Position numbers and translations under genes: made by a program. Of a stretch of DNA of 64,000 nucleotides, positions 9,976 to 23,282 are shown piece after piece. Source of the stretch: Epiperipatus broadwayi (lineage: Eukaryota; Onychophora; Udeonychophora; Euonychophora; Peripatidae). Where the stretch lies: the NCBI GenBank assembly GCA_028023455.1, contig JAQFVV010012394.1, forward strand, positions 22,834,900-22,898,899, given 5' to 3'. Every line of letters starts with the position of its first letter. Position 1 is the first letter of the stretch. The notes beneath the pieces were generated by a model. The model was not told the origin of the DNA. It saw only the letters and a list, made by a program, of their open reading frames with translations, and did not search any database.

Positions 9976-12480
9976 AAACTATGAAATTTCAAAAAAAATG
10001 ATGTCTTTGAATAACAGAAATAAAATTAAAAAATTTGATAGATTCTTGTCTATAGAGCCTCAATAATATTAAAATCTAATAGTAATTTTTCCCAGTCTAT
10101 GTTTTAGCCATATTAAAATCATGTGACGGGAAAAACCATAGGAGATAGACAACCATCATGGTTTTCCAATACTTGATAGCGGACTGCATACATTGGAGCA
10201 TTGTTATCTCGCAATATGTGTCATGGAAGTAATATTTGCACTATGGAATGAACATGATTCTTAAAATCTTTGAATATACTGCAACTATGATAATTTCATG
10301 CTTAATACATTTAGCAATAAATTCAATGGTCAGTATTTATACAGCATCACTGCTTCTATATCATGTAAGGCCTTATGAAAATAATTGATCATGTTTGTTT
10401 TAATGATATAAGCTCATAAGTTTATGTCTACTTCTAAGTATTATGGAAGTTGGAAAAGATTGTATTAAGTGGGTGGCAAAGTATTTCTAATGCTGTTATA
10501 TCTCTTAGTTGTAGTATTTTATTGCCTGATTATTTGATCTGCTTTCAGCAGAGAACTTGAACGCAATGTAATAATAATGTTCTACTATATGTTGCAGTTT
10601 TTTTTTTTTTAATATATGGTCTGCTGTTCAGAAAGCATGTTTGCAAAAGGGCAACTATTACAAAGAGAAATGTGATAGAAAAGCCAACAAGAATATGGAT
10701 GTACATATAGTTTCATTATGTGAATAATGTGGTTTGAATTAGTCTACATCTATTCAAGTGAAAGATTTAAGTTCTATAACCATAGAATTTGATGTGACAC
10801 ATAACATCTAGTTAGATTGAACACAACTGATTCTTGTTAGATTTTTTGCCAAACCAGAATTTTTTCCCTCCACTTTAAGCCAAGCAACATTCCAAGATTC
10901 TCTAGCTCTAGAGCTATATGGATTATGGTATTTGAAAAATTAAAAAAAAAAATTGAAGACATTGTCTATAAAAGGTTATTGAAAGATTGACCTAGTAGAG
11001 ATTTTTAAAGTGTTAAAAATTGATGAAATTGAAAAACAAATTCTTTTGTAATTAATATTTAAAATATATTTTAGAATAATCTTATTAAAATTTATGATGG
11101 TCTTTTAAATATTGAGATGTTAAAATAAATTAGATTAATGGATCAGAGAGCGATGGTGAAGTACCACCAACAATGAATGTATTTTCTTGTCTTCAGGCAA
11201 AGAATATGATACTGGGATGAGGGAATATCTATTCATAGGAAGGGAGTGCTGATACATGATTCTAAAGAAAGAGAGAGTTAAAACTGGTTTTAAAATAAAG
11301 GTCAAAGAGAGAGAAATGATGCATTCGACCAGGAAGATAACAAAGGATGCAATAAATTGATCAAATTAATTTTTGCTAGCTTTGATTTTTAACCTAATAT
11401 ATTTCTTTCCTCTTTTGTTGCTTTAAAAATGTAAACTTTTAATTTTAAATCAATCTTTTCACATATGTAATTGTAATTCTATGTAATAAAAAGTCTTTAA
11501 AATTAATTATTTAAATTTATAAAATTTAATTATAGGATTTGAATGGGAAAAGGGGATTCTTTCTATAAAGGGTTTATGTAATAGCAGAACAGATGTCTAC
11601 TCACATTTTTGATTCTCAATTTTTAAAGTCACATTATTGTGATATCAGGGTTGTTGTTTTTTCCAATTTAAAAATAAATTCCTATAAAGTAAAACTAATA
11701 TATCCAATATAACTTCAAAGTCTACCATTTAATGCTATTGTGAAGTTTATAAGTTAAGGCAATGCATAATGAGTTCCAGGGTCTGTTTTTGTTTTTCAGA
11801 AAAAATAGTGATATATATTACAATGAAATTTTAGGGCCAAAAAGTGTGGGGGAAAATTTTGTGGATGAATTGTTAGAATAAACATAAGCATGTATGATAT
11901 AACATTCTTATAATAATATAGATTAAAGATGGGCAACTCTCTTTAAACTAGAGTTGTCATGGGATGTTAATGATCATAAATTGGATTGTAATGGTTTTTT
12001 GTTTTTTGCATATACTACTTAAACATATTTACACAAAGTGTATTAAGTCTTAGTTGCACTTTTATATAAAATAAATTATCATAAATAGTTAGTATATTTA
12101 CCATTTTTTTGTTACTTATTACTCTTCTGTCTTTTTTTATACTGTCCTCTTCTTTTTATGTAAACGTTTTTATTTTAGATTTAATTTTAATAGGCTGCCT
12201 CTCTTCAGTATTTACACAAACACACATAATTTAAACTTTTTAACACAAAAACCAATATTAAAAAATAATTATTTTGTAGTATCTAAAAAGTGCTTAAAAT
12301 TATTCATAACTTTTACATAACGGCAAGCCCTGCAGAGGGTGACAACAGAATACATGGCTGGTGCTAATAATGGTTAAAATTTAAAAGTGAGTCATTACAA
12401 ACTAAATTTATTATGTGCAGTTTGGAAATATCAAATAGTCGTACACATTTCATATCCTGGACGAAATATAAGTTAATATA
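9976..12480. other. Non-coding, nothing firmly recognised
   Basis: AT-rich. A patch at 11130-11350 is richer in G and A and has a pyrimidine-rich AG at about 11196 (TTTTCTTGTCTTCAG). It may be a decayed retroelement, but no motif is clear. Confidence 0.45.
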
Positions 12481-12965
12481 AACCATTAAGCATCACATGA
12501 TCACTATCTTATACTAGCACAATTGTTTATAAACAAAGCAAAACTCTCCATACAGTATTGCCACCCTGTGCCAACCAGAGTAATCAATGAATGCCAGAAG
12601 GCTTGTGCATAAAATCCCTATCTAATGCCTACTCATCCAATATCCCCAGACTAGTTTCTGGCTTGGGCCATCGTCAGTGAGGAGCTTTGGATCTGAGAGC
12701 ACTGCACCTAGATCTTAGGATCTAATGCAACCCTCCAGCACCCACCTTTTATCTCTACTTAACTACAAAACTATGAGAATGAAATTGAAAACACAAAAAT
12801 ATTTTCAATCTAAGCTCAATAGCTTATATAGCCATATGGGTCTGGGGATATTGGATGAGTAGGCATTAGATAGGGATTTTATGCACAAGCCTTCTGGCAT
12901 TCATTGAGTCCTCTGGTTGGCATAGGGAGCAATACTGTATGGAGAGTTTTGCTTTGTTTATATAT
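12481..12965. repeat. Foldback element, copy A
   Basis: The arms at about 12529-12650 and 12841-12962 are inverted copies of each other. The left arm runs CAAAACTCTCCATACAGTA...ATCCCCAGA and the right arm is its complement, with a few differences. The 190-base centre contains GTGAGGAGC-TTGGATCTGAGAGC and the ATCTAATGCAACCCTCCAGC string. The head about 12481-12510 (AAGCATCACATGATCAC) precedes the left arm. The same arms and centre recur at 36440-36790 and 60207-60840. No transposase was seen. Confidence 0.85.
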
Positions 12966-13989
12966 TAATGTACACTTAGTTACATGGTGATAGATAGTTA
13001 ACATATATTCACTCTGTTTTAGAATTATAATCAGCGACTATCAGATGCTATAATATTACAAAATAACTGTCTCCAGACTGACCAGTTGCTGGCTTTTGTC
13101 TTTATCAGCAAAGATTACCGTCCTTTAGGCAAATAACCTGAAACTTATTCAAAAAAAATGTTTAAACCCAGGCTGAGCTGTATAAATTTGACCCCTAGTC
13201 AGTTTGTAATACATTGAGACCTTAGTTTAGGTCGCTTCTATCCTTTGTTGATAGGAATTTAAGATTTGCCAAAATAAATTGATAAACCGTTTAAATCAAG
13301 AGATTATTTTATTTTAAACATTTTTAAAAAAGGAAATCTGAATGTGTATATAGTATTACTAATATTAATTTTTAAAAAAATAATTTCTCTATAATGATAA
13401 TTTTGATTATAGTAATTGTTATTATATTATAGATGTCAGTAATTTAAAATTAATTATTTTGTTTTTTAAAAAAACAGGCATTATTTTATCTATTTTACTT
13501 CTATGTCAACATAAAAATATTTTAGTGTTTGCTATTTATTTGAATCTTTGAAATTTTTTTTTTTTTAATGCACATTAATCTTATCTACTGTCTAGTGCTA
13601 TTTTAAATATTTTATCTTAGTTTTTATTGTATATAAAAATAACTTTCCTCAGTTTTGTGTAAAAAAAATAATAAATGAGGTTTTTTTTTTTGCTCAGATG
13701 GTCATCTAATATTTGAATATAAGATCTGACTGAGATGTGTTTAACATTTGGGTATAATTTCATTGGGAATTGGGTAACATTCAGGGAATTAAATGTGATT
13801 CTTAATTTTGGTCCCCAGAGAAAAGCTTATTTACAATTTTATACTTTTGTTAGAAGCATGAGATAACAAACCTAGGTACTTTTGTAATAAAAAGGCATGC
13901 TGCCCATTTGCAACAGTAGAATGCTATACCTTTCTCCAGTGCGTGTGTGGTGGTGGTGGGGGGGGGGGTAAAAGTCACAAGTACTGCAT
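12966..13989. other. Non-coding, AT-rich
   Basis: A more complex patch at 13060-13260 (CAGCAAAGATTACCGTCC, AACCCAGGCTGAGCTG) looks repeat-derived but was not matched. An 11-G run lies at 13958-13968 after a GTGGTGGTGG stretch. Confidence 0.45.
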
Positions 13990-14235
13990 TCTGCCATTGC
14001 AAAACCAGACAGTAGGTCAAATCTTCACATTTAACAGCTTTCTTCTTTTTAGCAATTGGAATCATTATAGTCCTTAAAAAATCTTCAGGCCAATTGCAAA
14101 ATCCAGTTATTCCTTTCATAGTAAATTCTCCCATTTCTTTCAAAAAATTCTATAGGTATTACATCAAATCCAACAGCACATTTTCATTAGTGCAATCAAC
14201 TTTATTACTTTATCTGGCAATGTTCATACCTTTAT

Positions 14236-14321
14236 CATCTATAGATATATTAAACACCTCCATACTTCCCCATTCATTTTAAATGGGGAAGTATGGAGGT
14301 TGTTTAATATATCTATAAAGA
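14236..14321. repeat. Near-perfect 40-base-arm hairpin
   Basis: The arms 14236-14276 and 14280-14321 are near-perfect inverted copies around the centre CATTTTAAATG. The arm core is CACCTCCATACTTCCCCATT. It lies inside the decayed LINE and may mark a local inverted duplication. Confidence 0.85.
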
Positions 14322-14387
14322 TATTACACATGGGAAAGTGAAAGGTGAATAACTCCATGTGTCTATGTTTAAATTTAAAAAAAATCA

Positions 14388-14545
14388 GATATATTAATCT
14401 TTAACTGAGGTTTAAAATTTATATCTCTGCTAGAGACAATCTCTAGTTTAGAAAATGATTAATAATAATTATTATTGTATTCATCTGAGGTGGATGGTGT
14501 CAAAGTTATTAGTGGAGTGAGTTTGACAATGGTAAATAAAAATGT
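14388..14545. repeat. Interspersed repeat R2, copy a
   Basis: This shares ordered blocks with 47193-47345: ATATTAATCTTTAACTGA, the CTAG-AATAAT region, and GTGGTTGGTATGAAAGTTGTGAG versus GTGGATGGTGTCAAAGTTATTAG. The copies are diverged and in the same orientation. It is either a LINE linker segment or a separate repeat. Confidence 0.55.
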
Positions 14546-16330
14546 AACAACTTTATCATCTACTTCAATATCGTCATTTTGAAGTTCATGATTAATTGAA
14601 TTATTTTCTCTTCTAAATAGACACTGAAGATATTATTTCCATCTTTTTAATATATTATGGTTATCAGTTAATCTATTTCTATTATCTGCAATTTCACTTG
14701 CTAATCATGTCTTTTTCTCCAGTAATATTTCTAATTCGATCAAATGCTAGATCATATTTTTTCACCTGTTGGAGTATTTCTAACTCTACATTCTTATTTC
14801 AACTATTTTTCTTTTACTAAATCTGCTCTTTATCTCATTATTAATTTTCCTATACGCATTTTGCCTTTTCTCAGTACTGACATTCTTCCATCTTTTCTTA
14901 CATACCTTCCGTTATCCAAGGTCATTTAGTTTTCTTTAATCAAATAGTACCTATTTCATGTTTTGCTGTTTTTAATAATCCTGCTTTAATCCTACACCAA
15001 CGTTTATCAGAACTATTAATATATCTTTCATCTTTATCAATTATTTTTATTGCATTTTCACATATTAAACCAAATTTTCCTTTCTCCTTTTCTCAATTTA
15101 TTTAGGTCCCATCTTACATATTTTTTCTTTTTTTTAAACTCCGCTTTAATTTAGTCATAACCAAATTATGATCTAAGTTTATATCGTCACCAGGCAAAGC
15201 ATGTGATCTTTAATAGCATTCTTGTAACTATTCTGAATCAATAATATATAATCAATTTGATAATGTTCTCTATCACTTGGAACTTTCCATGTATACGATC
15301 TTATATGATTTTTAAAGTGTTTGCAATCGCGAACCTATTCTCCTTATAAAATTGTACAATCCGGCTACCTCATCATTTTTTCCAATACCATAATTTCCAA
15401 CATTTTTCCTTATCTTAACCTATAACTTCATTCCAATCATCCAGTAGCAATATACATTTATTTTTCTTCCCATGTTGGATAATTTTTCTATCTTCTCAGT
15501 TTTTTTATATCAATTTCAATATCATCATGACTAGTAGTCAGCATATAAACTTGTACTATTACTAAATCCCTAGGACTTGCAGTTATTTTCATCATCAATA
15601 CACTATTCCAAATTTTCTTTTATAGCAATACCAACTCTATTGATTGATCTATTACCACCCAAATAAAATATTTCCATTATTTACTATCCCACCTCCTGTC
15701 ACTTAATCCATAACATCGATATTATTTTTACTTTTTTTTCAAGCTTCCCAGCCCTTCTCAATGTGTCATTTCTTAATGAATGAACGTTATCAGAATTTTG
15801 CAGGTTTATGACCTTAATAGTCTAAAACCTACTCCTGCCCAGCAAGTCACCAAAACCACCTTTAAGCTAATATCTCGACACCCACCGTAATGATTTTTGT
15901 AGATATACTCATAATAAAACTAGAATTATAAAACAAAATGTTTTGCCATTGTCTTTTTTTGCTCAGCAATAACCTCCATAACAGGCTTAATGCGCTAGCT
16001 GAATCTCATAAAATGAACATCCATCTACCACTTACTCCTCACCGATCAGCTGTAGGGATCTGCCAACTTGGAAGAATGTGGTTGCTGATCAGCACTCAGA
16101 GAGTGGTGTTGACTTAATAGTGGTCAATACTCACCATTAGACATCCAATTATGGCATTTTATAGGAGTAAACATGCCATTGTCCACTATTTTTTGATAGT
16201 CAACATTGTTCCATTAACCATAACTGCTTATTTATAGTATTTTTCTTAATCGCAGCTAACCTTCAAACCTGAAGGCCATCCCCCTATCCATAACCTGAGG
16301 ATGTCCTGAAATCTAGATACATATTCTGTC

Positions 16331-17484
16331 CCATTTTTATGTTCATCAATTCTTCACATTTTTTTGTTTATAATTCATTTTTATTTATATAGTGTTAATG
16401 AGATAAAATTTGATAACATGCAGAAAAGATAAGATTCTCACAAGATTTTTTCATATGATTTATCTCATTATTTTTGCTGATTTCCTAGATCCAGAACCAA
16501 TCTTTTAATTTTTCTTATATACAATCTATTTTTTACACATAATTTTCGGGAACCAATCTATCATGTAAAAACATAATTAGATGTATATATGATCTGGATA
16601 CGACTCTTAGATTATTTAAGATTTGATAATCCTTACTTTAATTTATTATTTATTTCCTTTACGTTAGTAATGATTTAAGACGACAGTTCTTGGTCTTATC
16701 CATTTTAATCAATATTGCATAATTTATATATAAAAATCCATTAGTCACATTAACTAAAATTAATCAAAAATATATTTCAGTTGTTGTTTCTGTAGGTACA
16801 TGTTAAATGAGATTTTCTTTAATAATCATGATTTGTGATAATATCTTTTATTTTGTGAAAAATATGAAAGATATAATAATTCTTTGTTATCAGATTGCCA
16901 TTATTGGGTTCTGTAACCTATATTAGCTATTACAATAGGATCTATTAGAGATTTCTGACTGCAGGGGTTTTTGTTTTTTTTTTGACAATTTTGTATTATG
17001 GATTTTTTGTAAAATTAATCTATTTTTATCATGTTAAATAATTTTAAAATACGTCTTTGAAGTATATTATTAAAATTTTATAATTTGTGAAAACTGATCA
17101 TATATTTTTTTTCTATTCATTTTTTTTTTTAACAAATTGTTCTTACTGACAATACCACCATTTTCCTTTGTTTGATTTTCATTTATTTCCATGAGGATCC
17201 TTTATAATTTTTTTTATTTAAAGAAAATGCATTAATTGTTATAAATCTTACCATTAGTGTTTTCTTTAAAAAAAATTTCATTCATTTTCTTTTCTTTTTT
17301 TTTTTTTGTAATACACAATATTTTGCTTTTCATAATTTTTGATATTCTAATTTAGCTTCCTGAACAATGATAAAGATATATAAGCGATTGTGGTTTGGGC
17401 CAACTGATGAGTGCTGATTCAATATGAAAATGCATTTTGGGATCATACATTTTTTTCACATATCTGGTTATATGCTTATGATCA
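16331..17484. other. AT-rich non-coding DNA
   Basis: T-rich sequence with several runs of 8-12 T. Nothing was recognised. Confidence 0.55.
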
Positions 17485-17610
17485 CATCCTTCCAGGTGTT
17501 AAAAAGTAAATATTCCTCCTATCTTGTGTGAGAGTGGTGTAGTGAAAATTACACTACAGAAATATTAAGTGAATAATCTCGTCTGATGAATGACTAATAA
17601 AAATTATTAG
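17485..17610. repeat. Interspersed repeat R1, copy a
   Basis: Ordered similarity to 45931-46076 includes AGGTGTTAAAA, CTACCTTGTATGAGA versus CTATCTTGTGTGAGA, ACTACAGAAATATTA, GATAATCTC and ATAAAAATTATTA. The orientation is the same. The family and full boundaries are not known. Confidence 0.7.
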
Positions 17611-20145
17611 CTTATTTTATCTTTGTTCTCACCTTCCTTTTTTGTTTTCCACTAAGTTTTTTAATATTTTCGTTTAAAAATATTTTACTCTTTCCTTTAG
17701 TTCCTTTTTTTTTTTTTTTATTTAAGTCTAATTGATGGTTACATTATTTTTATAATTTCTTTTATCATTTTCTATTCTTTGATTTCCTCTCATAACTCAT
17801 TAGTTTCACAGTTTTTTTTTTTTTTGAGCCTATTATTTCAAAATTATTAAATATTTCTCAGCATTGCTATCTTTTTTTGTTACTTATCTACAAGCACTAT
17901 TCTATTCTTGCCAGTATTCTGTTCTCAATAATAATTAAAGGTATCTGCAGTTGGTTTTTAATCAAAATAGACTTCTAAAAAAATACTATCGCTAAAATAT
18001 ATATAAGCATCTCACACTAAACATTTTTTTTTTTTTTTACCTGATGTAAATTTTATAATATATGAAAAAATGATTATTTCGGGGAAATGTTTGGTTAATG
18101 GTGCAAAGCAAGAAAATATGTAAGTAGTTAATACAAGAAATTGGTTATATCTGTCATCTGTCCTTATTACTTTAAATATCAAATTGTAAATGGTTAAAGA
18201 ATGTTTACAAATTGTTTTTATGAAAAATGTTTTCATTTTTCACGTCAGTCAGTTTTGTAATAATTTAAAAGCGGGAAAATAAACAATTAAGTAGTAATTG
18301 TTTTATTGTTTTTATGAAATATTAACGCTAGTATATCAAAGCTAATCAAAAATTAAGGACAAAATTTCATCTTACATTTGGGGGAGAGGTAGTACTTTTA
18401 TTTAATTTTTACTATAAATAGCTTTATATTTACTTTTATTTAGCTAATATGGTGTTCTGTTATAATTTGAATTTGAGAATGAAATAGTAATGTATTAATT
18501 TGTATTGTTAGATTTAATTATCAGATAATTTGTTTTTAATAAGTCTGTACATATTAATGTGTAATTAAATATGTGTTAAATGCACATCATACTAATTTCA
18601 ACATCCAAAACTTGTTAGTATTACTTATGAAGAAAGTTGAAATATGTGCAGAATAATAGGTGTGAACAAGATACTGCATAAATAAAATTGTTAATTTAGT
18701 TGTTTTTGTATTGCACATGATTTTTATTTGCAATATTTCCATAAATCTTAGTCTATAGTATTATTACTAATTGTATATACATAAGTAGCAGTTTATTTTT
18801 AATGAGAATCTCTTTTTTATTACCAGCTTTGATGAACATTTGGCGAGATCATCCAAAATGGTCTGCAACTATAGTGCTTTTTTTTTGCTCTGTAAACGTT
18901 ATTGTGTTGTCAGTTATTAATATTAAAAATTTTTAATTAAACTCTAGGTATATTGCTACAGAATAAAATATTGAAGGATATTTTCAATAATTATATTGTA
19001 ATTGTGCGCTGTTATTAAATTTGTGATATTCACAGTTATAAATATTCTTAAATATTTATGGATCTGCTTTCTCCTATTTCACAATTAAGCCTTGCCTCCA
19101 TATTCTGAAAATATAAGAAAGTGGTTGACTATTGCAGGGTTATTATTATCTATATGCATGTTTATATTCACACTCACGCGTAATTATTAACATCTATATG
19201 GACCCTTTACTCACTTGATCTTGTCAATTCTTAATTATTTCGTTGCCCTATTCATTACATTTATCCATCACCATAGCTATTCGAACTGAAGAAAAAGAAA
19301 GATTTAAAAAAATAAAAGATTTTAGAATTCCTATAATAACCAATCCATGAACCATAAACAGCTATTCCCATATTTGTCTGATTTCTTGAGATACTGTTTT
19401 ATAATGTCCATTGTACTCTATCCTAAGTCAATGTTTTTCGAAGAAATTTTTATAATGTAAGTAAGGGTCTCTTTTTTCACAAAAATAATACATAAATGAG
19501 CATAATTCTTATATAAGAATAAACTGCTATAATCACTAAAGTCTCTATATCTCTTTTGGGCTATTTTGCAAGAAAATTTTTCAAATAGTTAAATAACTGT
19601 TGTTGTTGTTTTTTTTTTTTGTAGGTTTGAATTTACATTAGTGGGAGTTTATTTGTTACTGTTTGCGACTTCATTATTCGCCTTATCATTCAAAAATTAA
19701 ATGAAATTTAAATATGTAAAATAAAGTTAGAAGGAATACAAAAGAAAATATATTTTCAACATTAATGTGAAATTTAATATTGTTTACATCTAACATTGCT
19801 TACAGAATTTAATTTGCAAGAATATATAACAAGCTGAAGTAAAACATTGATTTAACATTTTTCAATTCTTAATATTCAGATTCAAATAAGTATATTGAAT
19901 GCGAGCTAGATTTTTTTTTTTTAACTTCATTTATTAAACTAGATAATTCTGGTTTGCATACTTCAAAGTGCTTTTAAATGACTGTAGATTTCAAATATAA
20001 ACTAAAAAAGAAAAATGTTATTAACTGTAAAATATATAAACAAATATTTACATTTTGAGATTGACAAATAGTTACATATATTAAAATATAACATAATTAA
20101 AATCATATGTAATAACAATTATTAATTATATAGCAATGGAAATTT
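17611..20145. other. AT-rich non-coding DNA
   Basis: No gene was recognised. Two strong-looking splice acceptors are followed by short open stretches: CTTTTTTATTACCAG at about 18822-18836, then a frame reading LMNIWRDHPKWSATIVLFF, and a T-run plus GTAG at about 19607-19624. Neither has a supporting donor or family match. Confidence 0.45.
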
Positions 20146-20562
20146 GTCTATGTATTTGAAAAGGAATATTGTATATGTTGTACCAGTTCTTACTTATGGA
20201 TCTAAGACTTGGACACTTGACAGAAAAGTAATGGTGAGATTTCATGTATTGGGAATAACAAAAAGAAATAGAAAATGAAATATATGGGTGAGAGAAAAAA
20301 GTGAGGTTGCTGACTTCATTAAATAATTAAAGAGACTGAAATTTAGCGTAGCTGGACGTATTGCTAGAAAAGGTGGTAATAAATGGACATTTGAAATATT
20401 TAAACTAAATTCTAAGATATTGTAAAAGATTTAAAAGAAAACCACACATAAAATAAATGAATAAAATAGGGAAATCTGCTTGCAAGATGTGAATATTAGA
20501 AAGTCAGAGAAACAGGATTAAACTTGGATAGATCTTCATCCTGCAGTAACTTGACAATGTTT
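20146..20562 (+). repeat. RTE-type LINE 3' fragment
   Basis: Matches the last third of the 49.6 kb LINE. The plus-strand frames read VVPVLTYGSKTWTLDRK (family form VLPVLTYGSETW), then a decayed AGRIARKGGNKWTFEI (family GHIARRDDNRWTIEI), ending with TTCATCCTGCAGTAACTTGACAATG. It is 5'-truncated and frameshifted. Confidence 0.8.
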
Positions 20563-21140
20563 GAAAACAAATGTAAATCAAAACTTATTCTTATCAAGGT
20601 GAACAAAATATTGATACAATAATAATAATAGTTTTGATTAGTATACAATATATATAATGAAACGCTAAAAATTACTAAATGCCATGTTGTATGCATCTTG
20701 GAAGAAACTTAAGGGCATATAAATTTGAGCCAGAGGTGGTATTTTTTGTTATCAAATACTAGAAATCTGCGAATTTTTTCTCAAACATCACAGTTCTGGA
20801 CCTTTTTGTCGAGTTTCTCCAACAAACTAAAACCAGAGATCGTCTATTGTCGCCTGACTGTTTGCATCAAGACACATGGGTTCAAATAGTTCTTCCGAAT
20901 GATTGAACTTGATCTGATAGGGGCTACTACTGGGACATCATGTTTCCACAAGAGACTGACAGTGTTGTGCAGGGACAATTTGATTCGAATCTACAATTGG
21001 ACTTTCATTAAAGAACCTTAATGGGACTAAGTAACCTACAGCATGACCATGCAGTCCAAGATCCCCATTGTGCTCTCTGATTGGTGACATGCAACTATAT
21101 CGGTTTTCATTGTAAATGCAGTTAACCTTTTCGAATAAAT
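20563..21140. repeat. Unassigned complex segment, probably repeat-derived
   Basis: The stretch 20710-21140 is richer in GC and less homopolymeric than its surroundings, includes ACAGTGTTGTGCAGGGACAA near 20960, and ends with AATAAATTTGTA and a T-run (21148-21161). It lies between two LINE ends. No coding frame over 60 residues and no family match were found. It could be a retroposed copy of an RNA or a SINE-like element. Confidence 0.4.
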
Positions 21141-21320
21141 TTGTATTTTTTTTTTTTTTTTAAAAAAGTATGAATAATTATTAAAAAAAAATTTTATGTG
21201 ATTTCAAAGCACACACTTTACATATATATATATACATGGTTAGGGAATAAAATTTTATCCAATTCATCAAAAAAAAAAAAATTATGTTTATGAACTTGTT
21301 TTTTAAATTGTTATAGATAT

Positions 21321-21482
21321 CATCATCAACCTTTATCAATCCACTGCAGGATGAAGGTCTCTCCAAGTTTAATCCATCTTCTCCACTCTTTAGCTTCTCT
21401 TCTCCACAACACCCCTGCACATTTTTTTATTTCATCCGTCCATCTCACATGTGGTCTCTTTCTGGGTCTTTTACAATCTTAT
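21321..21482 (-). repeat. RTE-type LINE 3' terminal fragment
   Basis: The complement of the family 3' end begins with CATCATCAAC (the element's terminal GTTGATGATG), then CCACTGCAGGATGAAGGTCTC and GTGGTCTCTTTCTGGGTCTTTTACAAT, as in 49620-49760. Only about 160 bases remain. The short ATG/GAT tail is the kind seen at RTE-clade ends. Confidence 0.85.
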
Positions 21483-21559
21483 ATATATATATCAAGATTT
21501 CATTAACCTGTAGGAAACATCTTAATTCTGCACATTCGTAATGAATGAAAGTGTGATGA

Positions 21560-21800
21560 ACTCGTGTATGGTTTAGAAAGTAAGCAGATTTTAAAAGTGT
21601 AAATATTATTTCATCATTCTAAAGCAGTGTAGTATTGATTGCTTTCGTCAGGAAGATAATGCTGAGTATAAACTACAATAAAGATCTACAGTTAGATAAT
21701 GTATGCATTGCAAGATATCAAACAATAGTAAACCATTTTTCATATGGATGCACTTGTGTTAATTGAAATAGCCATACTCCTTGCAAGTGAAATTAATACT
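21560..21800 (+). repeat. LINE C-terminal fragment
   Basis: Related to 3075-3430: GCTTTCGTCAGGAAGATAA parallels TTTCCATTGGGAAGATAAG, followed in both by an ACA-TTAGA-AATG region and a CATATGGATGCACTTGTGTT / TATATGGACACATTTGTGTT block. It is short and frameshifted. Confidence 0.55.
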
Positions 21801-23282
21801 GCTATTAACAAAAAAAATTTAAATATCTGGAGTTTTTTTTTTTCTGATTTAAAATTGTAAATATTGGTTAAATACCATCTTTTTGCTTTTTTTAGTTCAT
21901 TTTAAAATAAAATTAAAATACTGAATTTTACTCATTAAGGAATTTTAAGAAATATACTAATATTTTTTTGCAAGTGTGGAATGTTTGTCGAGACAGTTTC
22001 CACATTGACATTCTCAGCTTCCATTCTAATTCATCTTTTTCATAAAAAAAAATATCTGTACCACATGTCTGTCAAAAAACATATGTCAGAGCTCTTCATA
22101 ACAAACTCATTTAAAGTTGTGTGTGTGTTTTTTTTTTCTTTGATAGTTTTTAAACTGAAATGGGTTTTATTCTTTCAATGAATAATTTAATAATACAATT
22201 TTACTGCAAACAAAATCAAACTGTCTGTAGCAAATTCTATAATGTTACTATTAAAATTAATAGCTGTCAGTGTTCAAATGTGATTATCTGATTCTTAACC
22301 TTTTAAAGTTTTACTTTGATGTTTTGATTAAAATTATATATGAGATACTAAAATTAGATGAATCAATTACTATTAAAATAATTTTGAGCATTTTATTTCG
22401 TGACATTTCATAAGTAAAAGGAATGTATAATCAATAAATATTCACCTTAGTGTTTTGATTAACAGTTTTCGACTCTTAAAGCATTTGTTTAATGTTTTAT
22501 TTGTTGGTAGAAATATTTAAACACTTAGTGATACCTGAAAATGACCTATGAACTTTTTGCGTGTACTTCACCTTGCCTTCTCACTCTAAATTTTTCATAT
22601 AAGAAATTTTGTTCATCTCATACCATTAGTATGTGTTCTATAATTCTAATTTTATAAAAGAAATCAGAATTATTTTTAACTTTTGCTGTAGATGATTGAA
22701 AACTGGAGTTGTTGCATATTGTTTGGTCAGGAAAAGAAATTGTCATTTTGCATAACTTTTGTCTTGATCATTGGACCCATAATTTCACTGTCTTCATAAC
22801 CTACATATATAGATATATGAGAGAACAGTGTTTTGGATAATTTAACAGCAGTTTTGATTGTCATAAAAATAATCAAAATTTTTTTAAGACTTGATTTCAT
22901 GAGATATCAGCTATATGTATATTGAATGTGACCAGCCAACAAAAGAGACAATCTTTTCTCACATATAACACTTATTTAACTAGGACAAAAGTACTATGTT
23001 CATCAGCTACAAGAGCCCAAAACATTTATTTTGTACAGTACCGTAGCTAATGGTAAGGTAGTAGGGGACTTCTGTTAAATAAGTGTATTTTTTGTGATAT
23101 AATAATTGATAAACATCAATATTTATTTAGGAACTAAATAAGCTTTCATTATTTCTCATAGATACTTTTAGTTACGATGACAAATTTTATTGTATTGCGC
23201 ATAAAAATAATAGAACATACTTTAATTGGTAGTTAAATTAAAATCCCATGCTATTTTTGTAGGATACAACTTAGCAAATATT
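21801..23282. other. AT-rich non-coding DNA
   Basis: Nothing was recognised on either strand. Confidence 0.55.

Larger units (their letters stand above)
13990..16330 (-). repeat. Decayed LINE, endonuclease to start of RT, minus strand
   Basis: Read on the minus strand, the 5' leader lies at about 16330-15800. The AP-endonuclease region follows at about 15700-15100; a short patch reads RVGIAIK and a following one resembles the usual VIVQVY. The linker follows to 14700, and the RT start is at 14143-14000. The frame at 14143-13850 contains NWPEDFLRTIMIPIAKKK, the block that precedes the RT core in RTE/craniofacial-type LINEs. The rest of the RT is missing. Many stops and frameshifts show it is old. 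It is a different family from the 49.6 and 61.8 kb copies. Around 14388-14545 it contains a sequence shared with 47193-47345. Confidence 0.65.

Noticed and set aside
11130-11350. A MAP1 exon with the sequence D-G-E before a TTTTCTTGTCTTCAG
   Set aside because: The frame and phase do not fit and the surrounding sequence looks like decayed repeat.
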